The notes: generated by a model not told the origin, from the sequence alone. DNA of 64,000 nucleotides from Caenorhabditis elegans (GCF_000002985.6 NC_003283.11:1798001-1862000); one strand, 5' to 3'; shown: positions 46,687 to 58,258, counted from the first letter of the stretch. Translations and numbers: made by a program.

Positions 46687-48232
46687 ATACCGTAACTCTT
46701 TAGAAATGGTATACTTCCTTTTTACACTATCTAGACATTTTAACCTTGTATAAGACTTCTTTGTTATTCTATCATAGCCTTTTAAACAACAGAACATTGT
46801 ATCATATTTGTGCCCGCATCGATCGAAAAAGCATCTCAATTACCAACATCTGCGACCCTGAAAAGTTGCCAAAATTTGAGAATTCAGCTAAAAATATACC
46901 TTTTTTCCAAAACTTTACGCGGCCATAATTTTTTTTGAAAATTTTTCAGAACTTCGGTAGTTTTGAACCATTTTTGGTTTGAAAAAGCAAAGTCTCAAAT
47001 TTCGGTACTCCACCTTTAAACTTTTAAAACTTTTGACTAACACATTTTAAATTTTTATGAAATGAGGTAAAAAACATTGACAAAGAGTAGAATTTAGTTC
47101 TTGTTCATTTTTTGGCTTTGCTAAAATTTTAACTTGATACTTGTACAATTCTGAAATTGCAGATTTGAAAAAAAATTTGTAGTAGAAACTTTGAAACCTC
47201 GAAAAAAATTGAGTATACCTTGAAATTACTCTTGAAAAACTCAAAAATTCGAAAAATTCAAAAGTTGATGACCTAATTTGAATTACACCTGAATTTTTTT
47301 GCGCGGATTTTTGAAATAAATAATAAAATAAATAGCACCCCCTATTTAGAATCAAAACTCTTGTGCCTTTTTTAATAATTATTTGTATTGTTTTTGAATT
47401 CAACTTTCCGAGCGAAATTTTTTTTTCAATTTTTTTTTGAATCAGTTGCTTTTATTTGGCAATTTTTGGTCAATTTTTGCATGGATTTTTCCAGACTTCG
47501 GTATGTTTTTTTTTCGTGGTTTTTCTTTTTTTTTTTTTTTTTTTTCTGGGCACTGGGTTTTTGTTTTTTCTTCTGTTTTTTTTTTCGGGATAGTGTCATT
47601 TTTCTTTCTTTTTTCTAAAAAATTTTGCTTTAAAAATTTTGTTTAAAATAGACTGTTAAAGGTGGGGATATTGTCTAAATACGCGTATAATGTTCCAAAA
47701 CGACCGAATATCATAATAAAACACTCCAAATAATTTGAAGATTTTTCATAATTTCCAGTCAAAGTTTTGGCAAATTGCCAAAATTTTGAAAAATATGAGA
47801 TTTTGAGGAAAGCCAGAGCAATTTTGCATGTTTAGATCCCTAAAATGTTTTAATACAAATAATTAAAACAAAATTGAAGTACTTCTTGACAGTAAATAAA
47901 AAAATTTCAAAATTTTTGTTGAAAAGTTTTATTAAGGAATTTTGGAATTACAGGAGTGGTTTTTAATAATTTCCCCTCTGGCTCTACTCCACCTTTAAAT
48001 TTAATTCAAAAATAAATTTTAAATTTAATAAAATTCTCATGATTTTCTGAAGCTTTTTGTTTGAAATTTTCTAGAAAAACAGTCTAATTTATATTTTCTC
48101 AAAAAAAAATCAATTGGAAAACCACAGTTCATGCTCCAAATACCCTATTTGAATGATAAGGAAGTGCTCCCGAAGGAGAATTGCTCTGATAAAAAACCGT
48201 GATAAGAAAGATGGAGTCATTTTGATTGAAAA
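46687..48232. other. Intergenic, oxidoreductase to lipase; repeats only
   Basis: It contains a half copy of the GGTACTCCACC fold-back near 46910-47022, long T runs at 47510-47600, and a TIR element at 47653-47998. No coding exon was found. Confidence 0.5.
47653..47998. mobile_element. TTAAAGGTGGGG...CTACTCCACCTTTAA element
   Basis: A diverged relative of 8627-9063, with the same interior blocks (CCGAATATCATAATAAAACACT, CAAAGTTTTGGCAAA). Confidence 0.72.
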
Positions 48233-49938
48233 ATGAGGCAGCACTGCCTGCTTTTTCTACTATGCCTAGGAGTTTTCAGGGCTCAAGGAGCTCCAACTGG
48301 CGACGATAACGGTAAGTAATTTTCTGAAAAATCATTAAAAAAATTATTATTCTAACAAAAATTATCAGGAAAATTTGGAAATATTGTTCTGAAAATATTT
48401 GGTGTGGAAGTTTAGTCTCACCACGAAAATTAAAGTGTTTAAATTTAAAAATTTCCAGCATCCTCCTTCTCGGATACTTTTGTCAGAAGCCACTTTCCAA
48501 TAATTTTTGCGTCAACTGAAGCTCCAAACGCGACCAATTGTTTGGATAAGGTTTTTACTAATTATGAGGTAATTTTTACAACTTGCAATTCTTTTTTGTA
48601 TTCTTATGTTTTCAGCTAAAAAGACATGTAAACGTGAAATGCGATGAGGCTGATGGTCTGGACAGGTGCTCCGGTTTGACACTGGTGTCGCATGATGATA
48701 AGGCAATTATCATTGCGTTCAGGTGAGAGGCTGACAACTGGGCAACCCGTGCCTGCCTACCTGCCTTCATGGCGACGCAATGTTTTAACCAAAAAATTCA
48801 GAGGCACCAAAGGAGTATTGCAATTGCTTGTGGAATCCGATGAGATAATGTACAGAAATAAGGTAAGCTCAACTTGGCAAAGTAGCATTTTTAAAGAACT
48901 ACTTTTAGACCGCGTGGTTTGGTGGCGGAAACGTCGGTTTCTACTTTGCGAGAAGTTACAATTTACTATGGAATGCTGGAATGAAGGAAGACTTCAATAC
49001 GCTGAAGCATGCATATCCCGGCTATGAGATTTGGGTGGGTGTTTTTCCCAAAAAGTACAAAAAAATTAAGGTTTAGGTTTAGACTTAGGGTTAGGCATTG
49101 GCTTAGACTTAGGCTTAGGCTTAGGCTTCGGCTTATTCTTTGGCTTAGACTGAGGATCAAGCTTAAGTTTGGCGTCAGTGGGGGAGCGTTAGCTGACGCT
49201 ATTTAGGGTTAGGATTACAGCGTTTTTTTGATTTTTCAAAGGGTTCCCGTTGGCCGATTAGGCTTAGGCTTAGGCTTAGGCTTATGCTTAGGATTATGCT
49301 TAGGCCTAGACTTAGGCTTAGGCTAAGTCTTTGGTTCAGGCTTTTGTTGTTAGGCTAGGCTGGGCGAAAGGGGGAGAACTAGAGAAAAAAAATTCCAGAA
49401 AAATAAAAACCACGAAAAATGAAACATAGTCAGTCAAAAAGCCATGAAAAATTGTCACTTTCCGCCGATAACAGCCACGTTTTACGAAAATTTAAATTTC
49501 AAACTTATTAATTTTCAGGTCGGAGGCCACTCCCTTGGAGGATCCATGGCAGCTCTAGCATCCAACTACCTCGTCGCTAACGGACTTGCCACGTCGTCCA
49601 ACCTCAAAATGATCACGTTCGGAGAGCCACGTACCGGCGACAAGGCTTTTGCAGACGCCCACGACAAAATGGTAACCTACTCGTACAGAATTGTCCATCA
49701 CAAGGACATTGTCCCACATATTCCATTAAACGGAATGGCCGAGTTCCATCATCATCGGAATGAGGTTTGGTATGACAATGACATGCTGAAGGCCGTATTC
49801 AAGGAGTGCGATGCTCAGGAATCCCCGTTCTGTTCGGATAGTCATTTGGACTACGAGATTGAAGATCATCATCGATATTTTGGAATGTTTATTTCATTTT
49901 ATGGCCGGAGAAATTGCACCGGCGATCCTTCAAACTAA
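48233..49938 (+). CDS. Class 3 lipase, secreted
   Basis: Six exons: 48233-48311, 48459-48568, 48616-48722, 48802-48862, 48909-49034 and 49519-49938 (300 aa), all in phase. A signal peptide (MRQHCLLFLLCLGVFRAQG) is followed by an alpha/beta-hydrolase domain. The oxyanion strand AIIIAFRGTKG precedes the nucleophile motif GGHSLGGS (Ser about 166). Asp in VHHKDIVPHIP (about 224) and His in EFHHHRNEVWY (about 238) are the other triad candidates. Two C-terminal cysteines probably form a disulfide. It should hydrolyse acylglycerols outside the cell. It is a paralogue of the lipase at 13.4-16.1 kb but lacks the Cys-rich N-terminal module. Intron 5 contains TTAGGC-like arrays. Confidence 0.9.
49070..49345. 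repeat. Interstitial telomere-like arrays (TTAGGC)n in lipase intron 5
   Basis: Two blocks of degenerate TTAGGC or TTAGAC units (about 49070-49160 and 49257-49345) are separated by unique sequence with GGCGTCAGTGGGGGAGCGTTAGC. That sequence recurs near 57885-57920. Confidence 0.82.
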
Positions 49939-50051
49939 TTGATTTTTTATAAAAAAATGTTAAGCATATTTATGACTTGTTAAGCTTTCTAGCTTCATAA
50001 AAGAGTACATGGCAACACGAATTTATTCACGACTAGTAAAGTTCATAATCC

Positions 50052-53000
50052 TCAATACTCGGCACATCTGGGCTCTCTCGGTTTGTACCATGGCTTGTTT
50101 CTTTCTATCCATTCTCTCTGTCTCTTCTCCAGATTCTTACCAAACCGGTCTTCTTTGCCCTGCCACGAATACAGCTCCTTTGGCGGAATGTTTTCTTTCC
50201 AGTTCTGAATGACGCGTTCAAGATAAAAGGCGACTACTTTTGCGTTTGTATTTGTCGCAGACAGACAGTACTGTAGAATTGTTGCCATCTGAAAGAATGC
50301 TTAAATAAGTCAAAATTAAATTCGTCTATTTACCCTCTCATTAGTCTGGAAACGTGCACGTGGCCAGATAGTTGTACTTCATTGTTGCCGCCATTATGTG
50401 ATCTTCCTCATCGTGCCATTCAAACTTTTTCTAAAAATTAGTTTTCAAGGTAATATAGTAGTTACTATCAAGTAAACTAGGACAAGGTAGAAATGTAGTT
50501 AGGCAGGCAAGCATGAACTTGGTTCTAAACAGAAACGTAGTTAAGCATGACATAGGCAGGGGGTGGCGAGAAGTCAAAATAGGTCGAATTTTTTATGTTT
50601 GTTCAGCGACTATAGTCTAAGAATGTAGACCAGAGATAAGCTTAAGCGTAAGCCTAAGCCTAAGTTTAACCTATGCCTAATTTTAAGCATAGGCCTGAGC
50701 TTAGCTTGAGCCTAAGCTTAGCTTAAGCCTAAGCTTAGCTTAAGCCTAAGCTTAGCTTAAGCCTAAGCTTAGCTTAAGCCTAAGATTAGCTTAAGCCTAA
50801 GCTTAGCTTAAGCCTAAGCTTAGCTAAGCCTAAGCTTAGCTTAAGCCTAAGCTTAGCTTAAACCTAAGCTTACCTTAAGCCTAAGCTTAGCTTAGGCTTA
50901 AGGTAAGCTTAAGCCTAAGCCTAATCTTAAGTCTAAGCCTAAGCTACGTTCCTGCATACGTGCCGAAAAAACGCCAGATTCTCATAACGAAGCCACTTTC
51001 TCAAAACTCATACCAGAGTGATAAACCGTGCACAAATGTAAAACCACGACTCGTAGTCGTCGGCAGGTCCTCGTGCCAATCGGAAATGCTGACGTCTCGA
51101 CAAGTACGTGTTGATGACGTTCTTCGGCAGTGGCTCTCGCTCCAATTTGTTACGGGCATGTCGGGCCTGCTGAACGTACAGAGGCTGCAGCCCATTGTGC
51201 TTCGTCGTGCAAATGTTACGACGGATGTTTTGACGCGTCTCGGAGTTGAAGAAATTATTGAGCACCACGATTGATGTGTTGTTTCTGAGAAGAGAGAACG
51301 AAGAGGGGCGGATGTCGAGATGGGTGTAGCCAAATTCTTATGTTAAAACAAATCGGACCTCTGGTGAAGACATACCTTGTGGAGATCACTAATGCAGTAG
51401 AATGTTTGCTGAATAAGATGCACAGCCGAGTAGAGGTCAAGTGTTGTATTTTGTACGAGAAATCCCAAATCCCAGTGCAGCTGGAAAATATTTTGATTGC
51501 TCATAATGCTACATGGATTCTGAGTGATTGTTCTAACAAAATGACCAACCTGTGGTGTCAATATGTACTGCAAGTTTAGGTACTGGCCATATTTCATGAC
51601 ACGCATCGCGTTGTGTGAGCGATTCTTGTTGAGCTTGCACAGGATTTGCGCTTCTTTCTGTAAATTGAAAATTAGTTTAGTAAGTTTTTTGTTTAGTACA
51701 ACTCACGGATCCGGCACTGTCGAAATTGATTGTCGCACGGTAGTGGAAATGATAGAAGGTCTGCTGGTACTGTGTTAAAGCCAAATATCGAAATACAGCT
51801 CTTCCCATGTTGCCAATCACATCTTCTTTGCAGAACATTCTGAAATGTTAATTTTTTTCATTCGATTTTCAGGTTTGAAAAAAACAGAAATCCGGGTGGA
51901 TTAGTCTTTGGGCGTTCGGAGATACCCCGAAAAATGAGCCACTCGAGTTAGAGGCCGGCAGCCGCGGGGAGGTGCGGGGAACTACAGGCAAGTAGCGAGC
52001 AATAGAGATGGAGCAGCGGGCGGCAGTGGGCGTCAGCGGCCATCAGTAGGCGTAAGCGGGCGTCAGCGGGCGTTAGCGGGCGTCAGCGGGCGTCAGCGGG
52101 CGTCAGCGGGCGTCAGCGGGCGTCAGTGGGCGTCAGCGGGCGTCAGCGGGCGTCAGCGGGCGTCAGCGGGCGTCAGCGGGCGTCAGCGGGCGTCAGTGGG
52201 CGTCAGCGGGCGTCCGTGGGCGTCAGCGGGCGTCAGCGGAAGTCAGGGGGCGTCAGCGTCTGTAGGCGGGCGTCTGCGGAAGTCGGGGGGCGTCAGCGTC
52301 TGTAGGCGGGCGTCAGCTAGCGTCAGTGGGCGTCAGGGGGCAATAGCGGGCGTCAGCGCGCGTCAGTGGGCGTTAGCGGGCGACGAGGAAAATAAACTTA
52401 CGGCGTAAGTCCCAACATGACCTTTGTCTCTTCACTGATGTGTTTGAAGTCGCTTTGAATCTCGACAGAATTCAATGTTTGCACGACCGGGAACTTATTC
52501 TCATAGGTGACACGTTTCCAACCAGTCTTTCCCGGCGCCTGCCATTCCACTCTTTTTGTCGGGATCGAATGCGGCTTCTGCTTCATATCACAGTTTCTCC
52601 ATACAGTCAGTCCCATCTTCTTGGCACGTCCCTCCATCCATCTTCGATATTTTTGGTATCTCTTGCGCCGATGTCTCGTGAGTGTCCAATCCCAGCGCAG
52701 ATGACGAGCCGCCTTTCTTTGTGGAGCCGAACACGTGTAGCGGTACTGTAGGTATCTGTAGATGTGCTCCACACGCTGGGATTTCAAGTAGGCAAGTCTC
52801 TCCCGGATGTCCTCTGGCTTCATCTGACCTTTTGCAATCACCTCCGTCTTTGCACGTTTCGATGCGCGAATGCGTCTGAAAATTCGGTGTCTTCTCTGTC
52901 GTTTCCTCAGCTTTCTGGCCTTCACGTGCTTCTTCTGCTCTTTTCGGGCTTCTCTCGCAAGCTTTTTGTCTTCTGGAGTCACGCCTTTGCTCACATTGAT

Positions 53001-53445
53001 TCCAGCTTTCTTTTGCCTGTCCTTTTCGATCCATCTGTCGTATTTTCTTTTTACATCTCTCCATCTGGCTTTTTCCACTGTGAATTTTTTGTGCGAACAC
53101 TCATTAGTCTTCTTCTCGGGCTTTTTCCGGAAATACGCTGCAAAAAATGGAAGTGATTTTGAATATTGTCTGGCAGCGGACACTTTGCTGGTTCGCAATA
53201 CGCAAAATTTAAAAGTAGCAGGCGACACTTCACTGGTGGTATTCTACTGGACTCAAAAAATGCTTTTAAAAAAGGCTTGTGGACCACAAGTCAGCTGCTC
53301 TCGGCGTTTTTTTTAACTAGCGTAGCAGCGGACACTTCACAGGAGCCGAGATGTCGGCTGTTTTCGGCCAGCAACCGACATCTCACCGGCGCAATCTGAA
53401 ACATTGATTACCTGGCAACGTTCCTGGATGGAAGAAGTAGTTCAT
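50052..53445 (-). CDS. Lys/Arg-rich protein of unknown function, apparently frameshifted
   Basis: Exons by splice signals: 53412-53445, 52402-53137, 51707-51839, 51550-51657, 51359-51480, 51014-51284, 50334-50430 and 50052-50288. The N-terminal third is extremely basic (KKHVKARKLRKRQRRHRIFR), suggesting RNA, ribosome or nucleolar binding. The middle is globular with aromatic-rich segments (YQQTFYHFHYRATINFD). Exon 7 is 97 nt, one more than its neighbours' phase allows. Read from exon 6 it hits TAA after LATCTFPD, whereas the +1 frame gives WPRARFQTNER and joins exon 8 (MATILQYCLSATNTNAKVV) in phase. The exon 5 donor (GAG|GTCCGA) is also weak. Either this allele is damaged, the sequence has a 1-bp error, or the protein ends at about 497 aa instead of about 578. 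Family not recognised. Confidence 0.6.
50640..50948. repeat. Telomere-related 20-bp satellite AAGCCTAAGCTTAGCTT
   Basis: About ten units of TTAGCTTAAGCCTAAGC, self-complementary around AAGCTT and built from GCCTAA. They are flanked by plain GCCTAA units. The array lies in the intron between exons 6 and 7 of the Lys/Arg-rich gene. Confidence 0.85.
52020..52385. repeat. 10-bp minisatellite (GGGCGTCAGC)n
   Basis: More than 30 units of GGGCGTCAGC with variants GGGCGTCAGT and GGGCGTTAGC. It is strongly GC-rich in an AT-rich genome and G-skewed on the + strand. It fills most of the intron between exons 2 and 3 of the Lys/Arg-rich gene. Confidence 0.95.
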
Positions 53446-53606
53446 TTTGTGAAAATAATTTGGAAATAATTGATTTGAACTTTATTTCTTGTTGGAAGTT
53501 GTTTGTTTTTTTCGTCACACGGGAATTATTTATTCTTTTATAAACTATAATGTCACGGGGAAAAAATGAATAAAAATCAATAAATAGGAAAACACGTCAG
53601 CCAATT
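53315..53606. repeat. Direct duplication, proximal copy (first exon and promoter)
   Basis: It matches 54248-54550 almost base for base (CTAGCGTAGCAGCG..., GATTACCTGGCAACGTTCCT, GAAGTAGTTCATTTTGTG). It includes exon 1 of the Lys/Arg-rich gene with its donor. Offset is about 934 bp. Confidence 0.88.
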
Positions 53607-54247
53607 TAAAAGTTTTAAATTTTGAAATTAAAAGTATCAGCCGACTTATCACAGGTGCTATTCTACTGGAGTCTTATTATAACCTATAAGGTCGGGTGCC
53701 CCATAAAGTCCCATCAAGGCTGTGCGGCATTTTTTTCGGCAAACGCACAAAACTGTATATTTCATACATGATAATCCAACTTTTATCATCGAAAATTAAT
53801 ATCGAAATGTAGAAAAATGTTTTTTTCTATCTGAAAATAATATTTATTTTTGTCGAAAAGCTCCAAGAAATAAGTCTCAAATAGTGCCTGAAAGTTGCTG
53901 TTTGCCGAAAAAGTGCCGATAATTTTTTGGCAAACGACAACTTTCAGGCACTATTTGAGGCTTTTTGAATATTTTCACCAAAAATAAATATTATTTTCAG
54001 ATAGTACAAATCTTTTTACTACATGTCTTCATTAATTTTAGCTGAAAAAAGTTCGATTATCATGTATGAAATAAGTAATTTTTGCGTTTCCCGGAAAAAT
54101 GCTACACATCCCCGGTTCCCATTAGAAATCATTTTAATTTGAAAATAACTGCTGCGTTTTTCAAATTTTTTCAAAAAAAGTTCCCCGCAGGCACTTTGAA
54201 AGGTTCTCAGCCACGAGACGTCGGCTGCTGTTGGCACTTTTTTCTCA

Positions 54248-54550
54248 AAACTAGCGTAGCAGCGGGCACTTCACAGGAGCCGAGATGTCGGCTGCCCTCA
54301 GCCAGCAGCCGACATCTCACAGGCGCCATCTGAAACATTGATTACCTGGCAACGTTCCTGGATGGAAGAAGTAGTTCATTTTGTGAAAATAATTTAGAAA
54401 TAATTGATTTGAACTTTATTTCTTGTTGGAAGTTGTTTTTTTTTCGTCACACGGGAATTATTTATTCTTTTTTTAAATTATGATAGAATGTCAAGGGAAA
54501 AATTTAAAAAAAGATAAAAATTAATAAATAGAAAAACCCGTCAGCCAATA
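54248..54550. repeat. Direct duplication, distal copy with spare first exon
   Basis: Second copy of 53315-53606. The exon coding MNYFFHPGTLP (54346-54379, minus) and its GTAATC donor are unchanged. It could therefore splice to the same downstream exon. Confidence 0.85.
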
Positions 54551-54734
54551 AATAAATGAGGAAAAATTCAAAAAGTTTTGGAAAAAATTGAATTGAAAGA
54601 CGCCAATTTGGGCCAGTAAGTGATCATTATGAAGGGAAACTGGGGTGAAAATAGCACTGGGAGGAAGTTAGAGAAATCGATTGGAATGACAAAGAGTATG
54701 GAACTGGTAGCGTTGGGATTACTTTTTTAATCCT

Positions 54735-57700
54735 TCAACCTTCAACAAGATTCATCACATCTTCTATCTTTATCAAAGGTGCTTCGGAGCAACCCTTCAA
54801 AAAATGGAGACAAGAGCCCCGCACCGCCCAAGTGAACTGCTGCCAGTCGCTTTTCCTCCACATTTCTACGCGGGTCTCCTCGTCGTTTTCCAGCTGAGTG
54901 ACTCGGATTTCGTTACCGCAATCGGTTAGGGTTACCATTTTTTGCTGGAATTTTTTGATTTCTGTGATTTTGGCCGAAAATAATTCTCTTGCAAATTCTT
55001 AACTTACATTTTTTAAATTACTCTCAAAGCAATATTCGCCCATTTTTCTCGCATTAAATGTGAATACCAAGTCAGAATCTGTGGCGATTTGTAGCAGCGC
55101 GGCGATGCTTGTCCCATCATTCAGATGGAATTCTGCTGATGACGTGGATGTCGAGGTGCTTCCACTGACTGACGAGGAGGAGGAATCTTCTTCTTTCTGG
55201 AATTTGGGTAGTGAAATGTCGGCTGCTTCTTTTAGTATTCTGACTCACAATATTCTGATAGGTGCTGTTCAATTTGCTAAGAAATACCGAATCGCTGGTG
55301 AGACTCTCGTTTTCATTAGATGCGTTTCCTTCCTGGAAGATAATTAATTTTAAGCGCCCGTCTTGTGTGCCTAGGCACCTAGGCAAACTTACATTCGAAT
55401 TGGCCGATGGGGATGTGCTGGAATTGGCGTACTGCGAGGCTTGTTGGATTAGAGCCGCCAGGAAGTCATCTTGGGCTCCGAGCTTGATCTCTGCGGTGGC
55501 AAAGGGGTTGAACGAGAAGGGTGACGGTTGGGAGAGGGCTTTGAGGAGCAGATCTTCGGGCTGAAAATATTACAGTTTTTTTCTGTCTAAGATATGGTTT
55601 CGTCGCTTTTCAGAATTAAAAAAAAACTAAGTTTGTCCCATCACGGTTTGATCTACAAAAAATGGGGAAATTTTTTGCCCAAAAATATGTGACTTCAGCA
55701 CGCTTTTAACCATACGAAATCAGTTGAGAACTCTGCGTCTCTTCTCCCGCATTTTTTGTAGATTTACGTAGATCAGGCCGAAATGAGACACTCTGACACC
55801 ACGTGAAAATAATTAATTGGAGTGTAGTGCAGGGCTATTGTAAGATGTTTGCATTGTAGGATAACTTAAATTACTATAAGAAAAGGTTACTGCAGAGTTA
55901 CTGTAAAGTTACCAGTTTTTGCAGGATTACTGTAGACTTATTATTGGGTTACTGTAGGGTTACTGTAGATTTTTAAAATATACTCAATGGTTACTGCCAA
56001 ATTACTGGTTTTTGTAGGATTACTGTACTTTTGATAAATATTATCCTAGGGCTGATGTTTTGTATTTTTATAGCTACTGTAGTGTACTTGTGTCTTGAAA
56101 TAGGATTAAAGTAGAATTTCTGTCGACTTATTATTGGGTTACTGTAGGGTTACTGTAGATTTTTAAAATATACTCAGTGGTTACTGCCAAATTACTGGTT
56201 TTTGTAAGATTACTGTAATTTTGATAAATAGTATTTGTATAGCTACTGTACTGTACTTGTGTCTTGAAATAGGGTTGAGGTAGGATTACTGTAGTCTTAT
56301 TATTGGGTTACTGTAAGTTTACCCAGACGTAGAGTCTACGTCGTAGACTAAGATTACTGTATTCTCAGTGGCAGTTAAATTTTTGTAGTTAAGGTATTGT
56401 AAATCAGGGGTGGTCGGCAATTGCCGTTCGACCAATTTTTTGTCTACAAAAATTGTCAAGTTGCCGGTTTGCTGATTTGCCGGAAACTTTCATTTCCGTC
56501 AATCTGCCGATTTGCCGTTTGCCAAAATCAACTTGCCAAAAGTTTTAGAGGGATTTTTATAAGACGGAAACACTTAAAACTGGGCCTTTTGGAACCTTTT
56601 TCTGTTTTCTTTAGATATTTTCATAGAATGTGTTTGCTTTTCAAAATAGCTGTAGGAACATTAATAGGATGCGTACAATTTTGCAATTAAAATTGAAATA
56701 CTGAAACTTCCAAAAAAGTGCGAAACCACAATTTGCAGAAAATTCCAGCAAATTCGCAATTTGCCGGTTTTCCAATATAAATTTACTCGAAGAAAATCTC
56801 GTAAATGGTTGTCGAAAAAAAAGTTTTTGAAAAGTACTGTGAGACTACTGTAGGTAGATTATGTTCCAAAATTCAAGACAGAAAACTCCAAGTCAAAGTT
56901 TAAAAAAAGCTGCAATTTATATTTCCTAGATTTCCCTTTAAACTTCAAAAAGCATTTTAAATATTTTGAAGATTTTTCCTTTCAAAAAAAAAGTAAAATT
57001 GTTTTGCTTTTCCGTTCAACCATGTCCAGTTTAAACATTCCAATCCATGTCGAAAATTGGACACAACCAAGCTTCGCCCCGCGACGAAAAAAAAAACTGG
57101 ATTTCTTCTTTTTTAGAATTCGCATTTATATACATACATATATTCAATATGTAAAAGCTACTTTGCAAAACGTTCCTAAAATCTGTCTGCGTCTCTTACC
57201 CCCACCATTGTGTCTTCCGCAGGCGCCCCACGCGTGCGGGCGCGCGGAAAAGAATTGTAAAAATTAATGCGAATTTCGGTGATTTCTAGGTCACTACTAT
57301 TCGCTTTTCAAACATGTTTTCTACCTAGAAAATTGCAGGAAATTTGAGAGACGCAGTAGCGAAACAGATATGGTTTTTGCAATTGGGTAACACACGAATT
57401 TTTGACAGACATCTGACTTTGGGTGACTGGGTGGAAAACTGGTTTTGATCTAGAATCTCACCTGTTTCTTGACTCGCGGAGCATAGTTCGCTGGAGCCTG
57501 TGAGTTGATTTTCTCCTCACATATCGCCCAAAGTCCTCCGGGTCCTAGAATACATTTTTGGAACCCGTTGTGAATTTATTAAGCCAACCTGTGTCATGTT
57601 TCCGTTTCAAGTGAAATTTCATAGTTGTAGGCGATCTGTCGTTAGTCACCCAGTGGCAAAATCTGCAGCGGACACCTGCCAGGCCATGAGTTCGGAGGTC

Positions 57701-58258
57701 GGTGAAAAACTCCCAAACCTGAAATTTAATTTAAGTTGCTGTGAGTAGGCCTGAGGTCGTATCGTAAATTCTTTTTTTAGGTAGGCTTAGGCTTAGGCTT
57801 AGGCTCAGGCTTAGGTTTAGGGCTAGCCTTAGGCTTAGGCTTAGGGTCAGGTTTAGGTTTAGGCTAAGGCTTAAGCTTGGGCTTGGCGTCAGTGGCGAGC
57901 GTGAGCTCGACGCTATTTAGGCTTAGGTTAGGCTACAGCTTAGGCTCAGGCTTAGGCTTAGACTCACACTTAGGTTTAGGCTTAGGCTCGAGCTCAGACT
58001 TAGGTTGAGTCTCAGGCTTAGGCATAGGCTTCGGCTTCGGCTTTGGCTTTGACTTGGGCTCAGGATTATCTCTGGACTATATTCTTAGATCATAGCCTAT
58101 AATTACTGGTTTTACCGCTATCATTATCCTAAAAAAATAAAATGACTCACCGGATTGCTCTTTTTCCTTCCTGCATTTCTTGGGTTCGGAATATTCGGTG
58201 CCGGGGCTAGGCCCGTCCTCATCACACTCTCCGGGAAAACTGTAGTTGTTGTCAACAT
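54735..58258 (-). CDS. BED-type zinc-finger protein
   Basis: Seven exons: 58151-58258, 57589-57718, 57462-57544, 55393-55560, 55249-55332, 55008-55196 and 54735-54944 (972 bp, 323 aa), all in phase. After a disordered N-terminus ([12 protein letters not shown]), residues 37-78 form a BED finger. It opens with VWEFFTDL, has the zinc ligands C54 and C57 (RCRFCHW) and H72 and H77 (FHLKRKH), and shows the expected aromatic start. The remainder is Ser/Asn-rich with a short ordered segment near the C-terminus ([17 protein letters not shown]). BED domains bind DNA and are common in transposase-derived regulators, so a nuclear DNA-binding role is likely. I chose the start at 58258; an in-frame ATG at 58369 would add 37 residues. 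Introns 1 and 3 are repeat-rich. Confidence 0.8.
55634..55805. mobile_element. CACGTGGTGTCAG MITE, copy in BED-gene intron 3
   Basis: The left end is eroded (GTCCCATCACGGTTTGATCT). The right end is complete (GACACTCTGACACCACGTG). Confidence 0.75.
55910..56290. repeat. Two direct copies of a ~187-bp TTACTGTAG-rich unit
   Basis: ATTATTGGGTTACTGTAGGG and TTTTTAAAATATACTCAGTG blocks occur in the same order twice, near 55930-56080 and 56120-56270. The unit itself is built of GGTTACTGTAG repeats. Confidence 0.78.
56405..56780. repeat. GCCGGTTTGCTGATTTGCCGG repeat copy
   Basis: It opens TCAGGGGTGGTCGGCAATTG and contains the family core (TTTTAGAGGGATTTTTATAAG). The right end is eroded. Confidence 0.7.
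57780..58075. repeat. Interstitial telomere-like array (TTAGGC)n
   Basis: About 35 degenerate TTAGGC or TCAGGC units in BED-gene intron 1. They are interrupted by GGCGTCAGTGGCGAGCGTGAGC near 57885, which is shared with the array near 49170. Confidence 0.88.

Noticed and set aside
51001..51333. 110-aa ORF overlapping exon 6 of the Lys/Arg-rich gene
   Set aside because: Out-of-frame shadow; the other frame gives the coherent block VVLNNFFNSETRQNIRRNI and matching splice phases.
51481..51549. Coding use of the 69-bp segment VGHFVRTITQNPCSIMSNQNIFQ in the Lys/Arg-rich gene
   Set aside because: It is open in frame, but it begins GTTGGT and ends ATTTTCCAG, a good short C. elegans intron; treated as an intron, though retention would keep frame.
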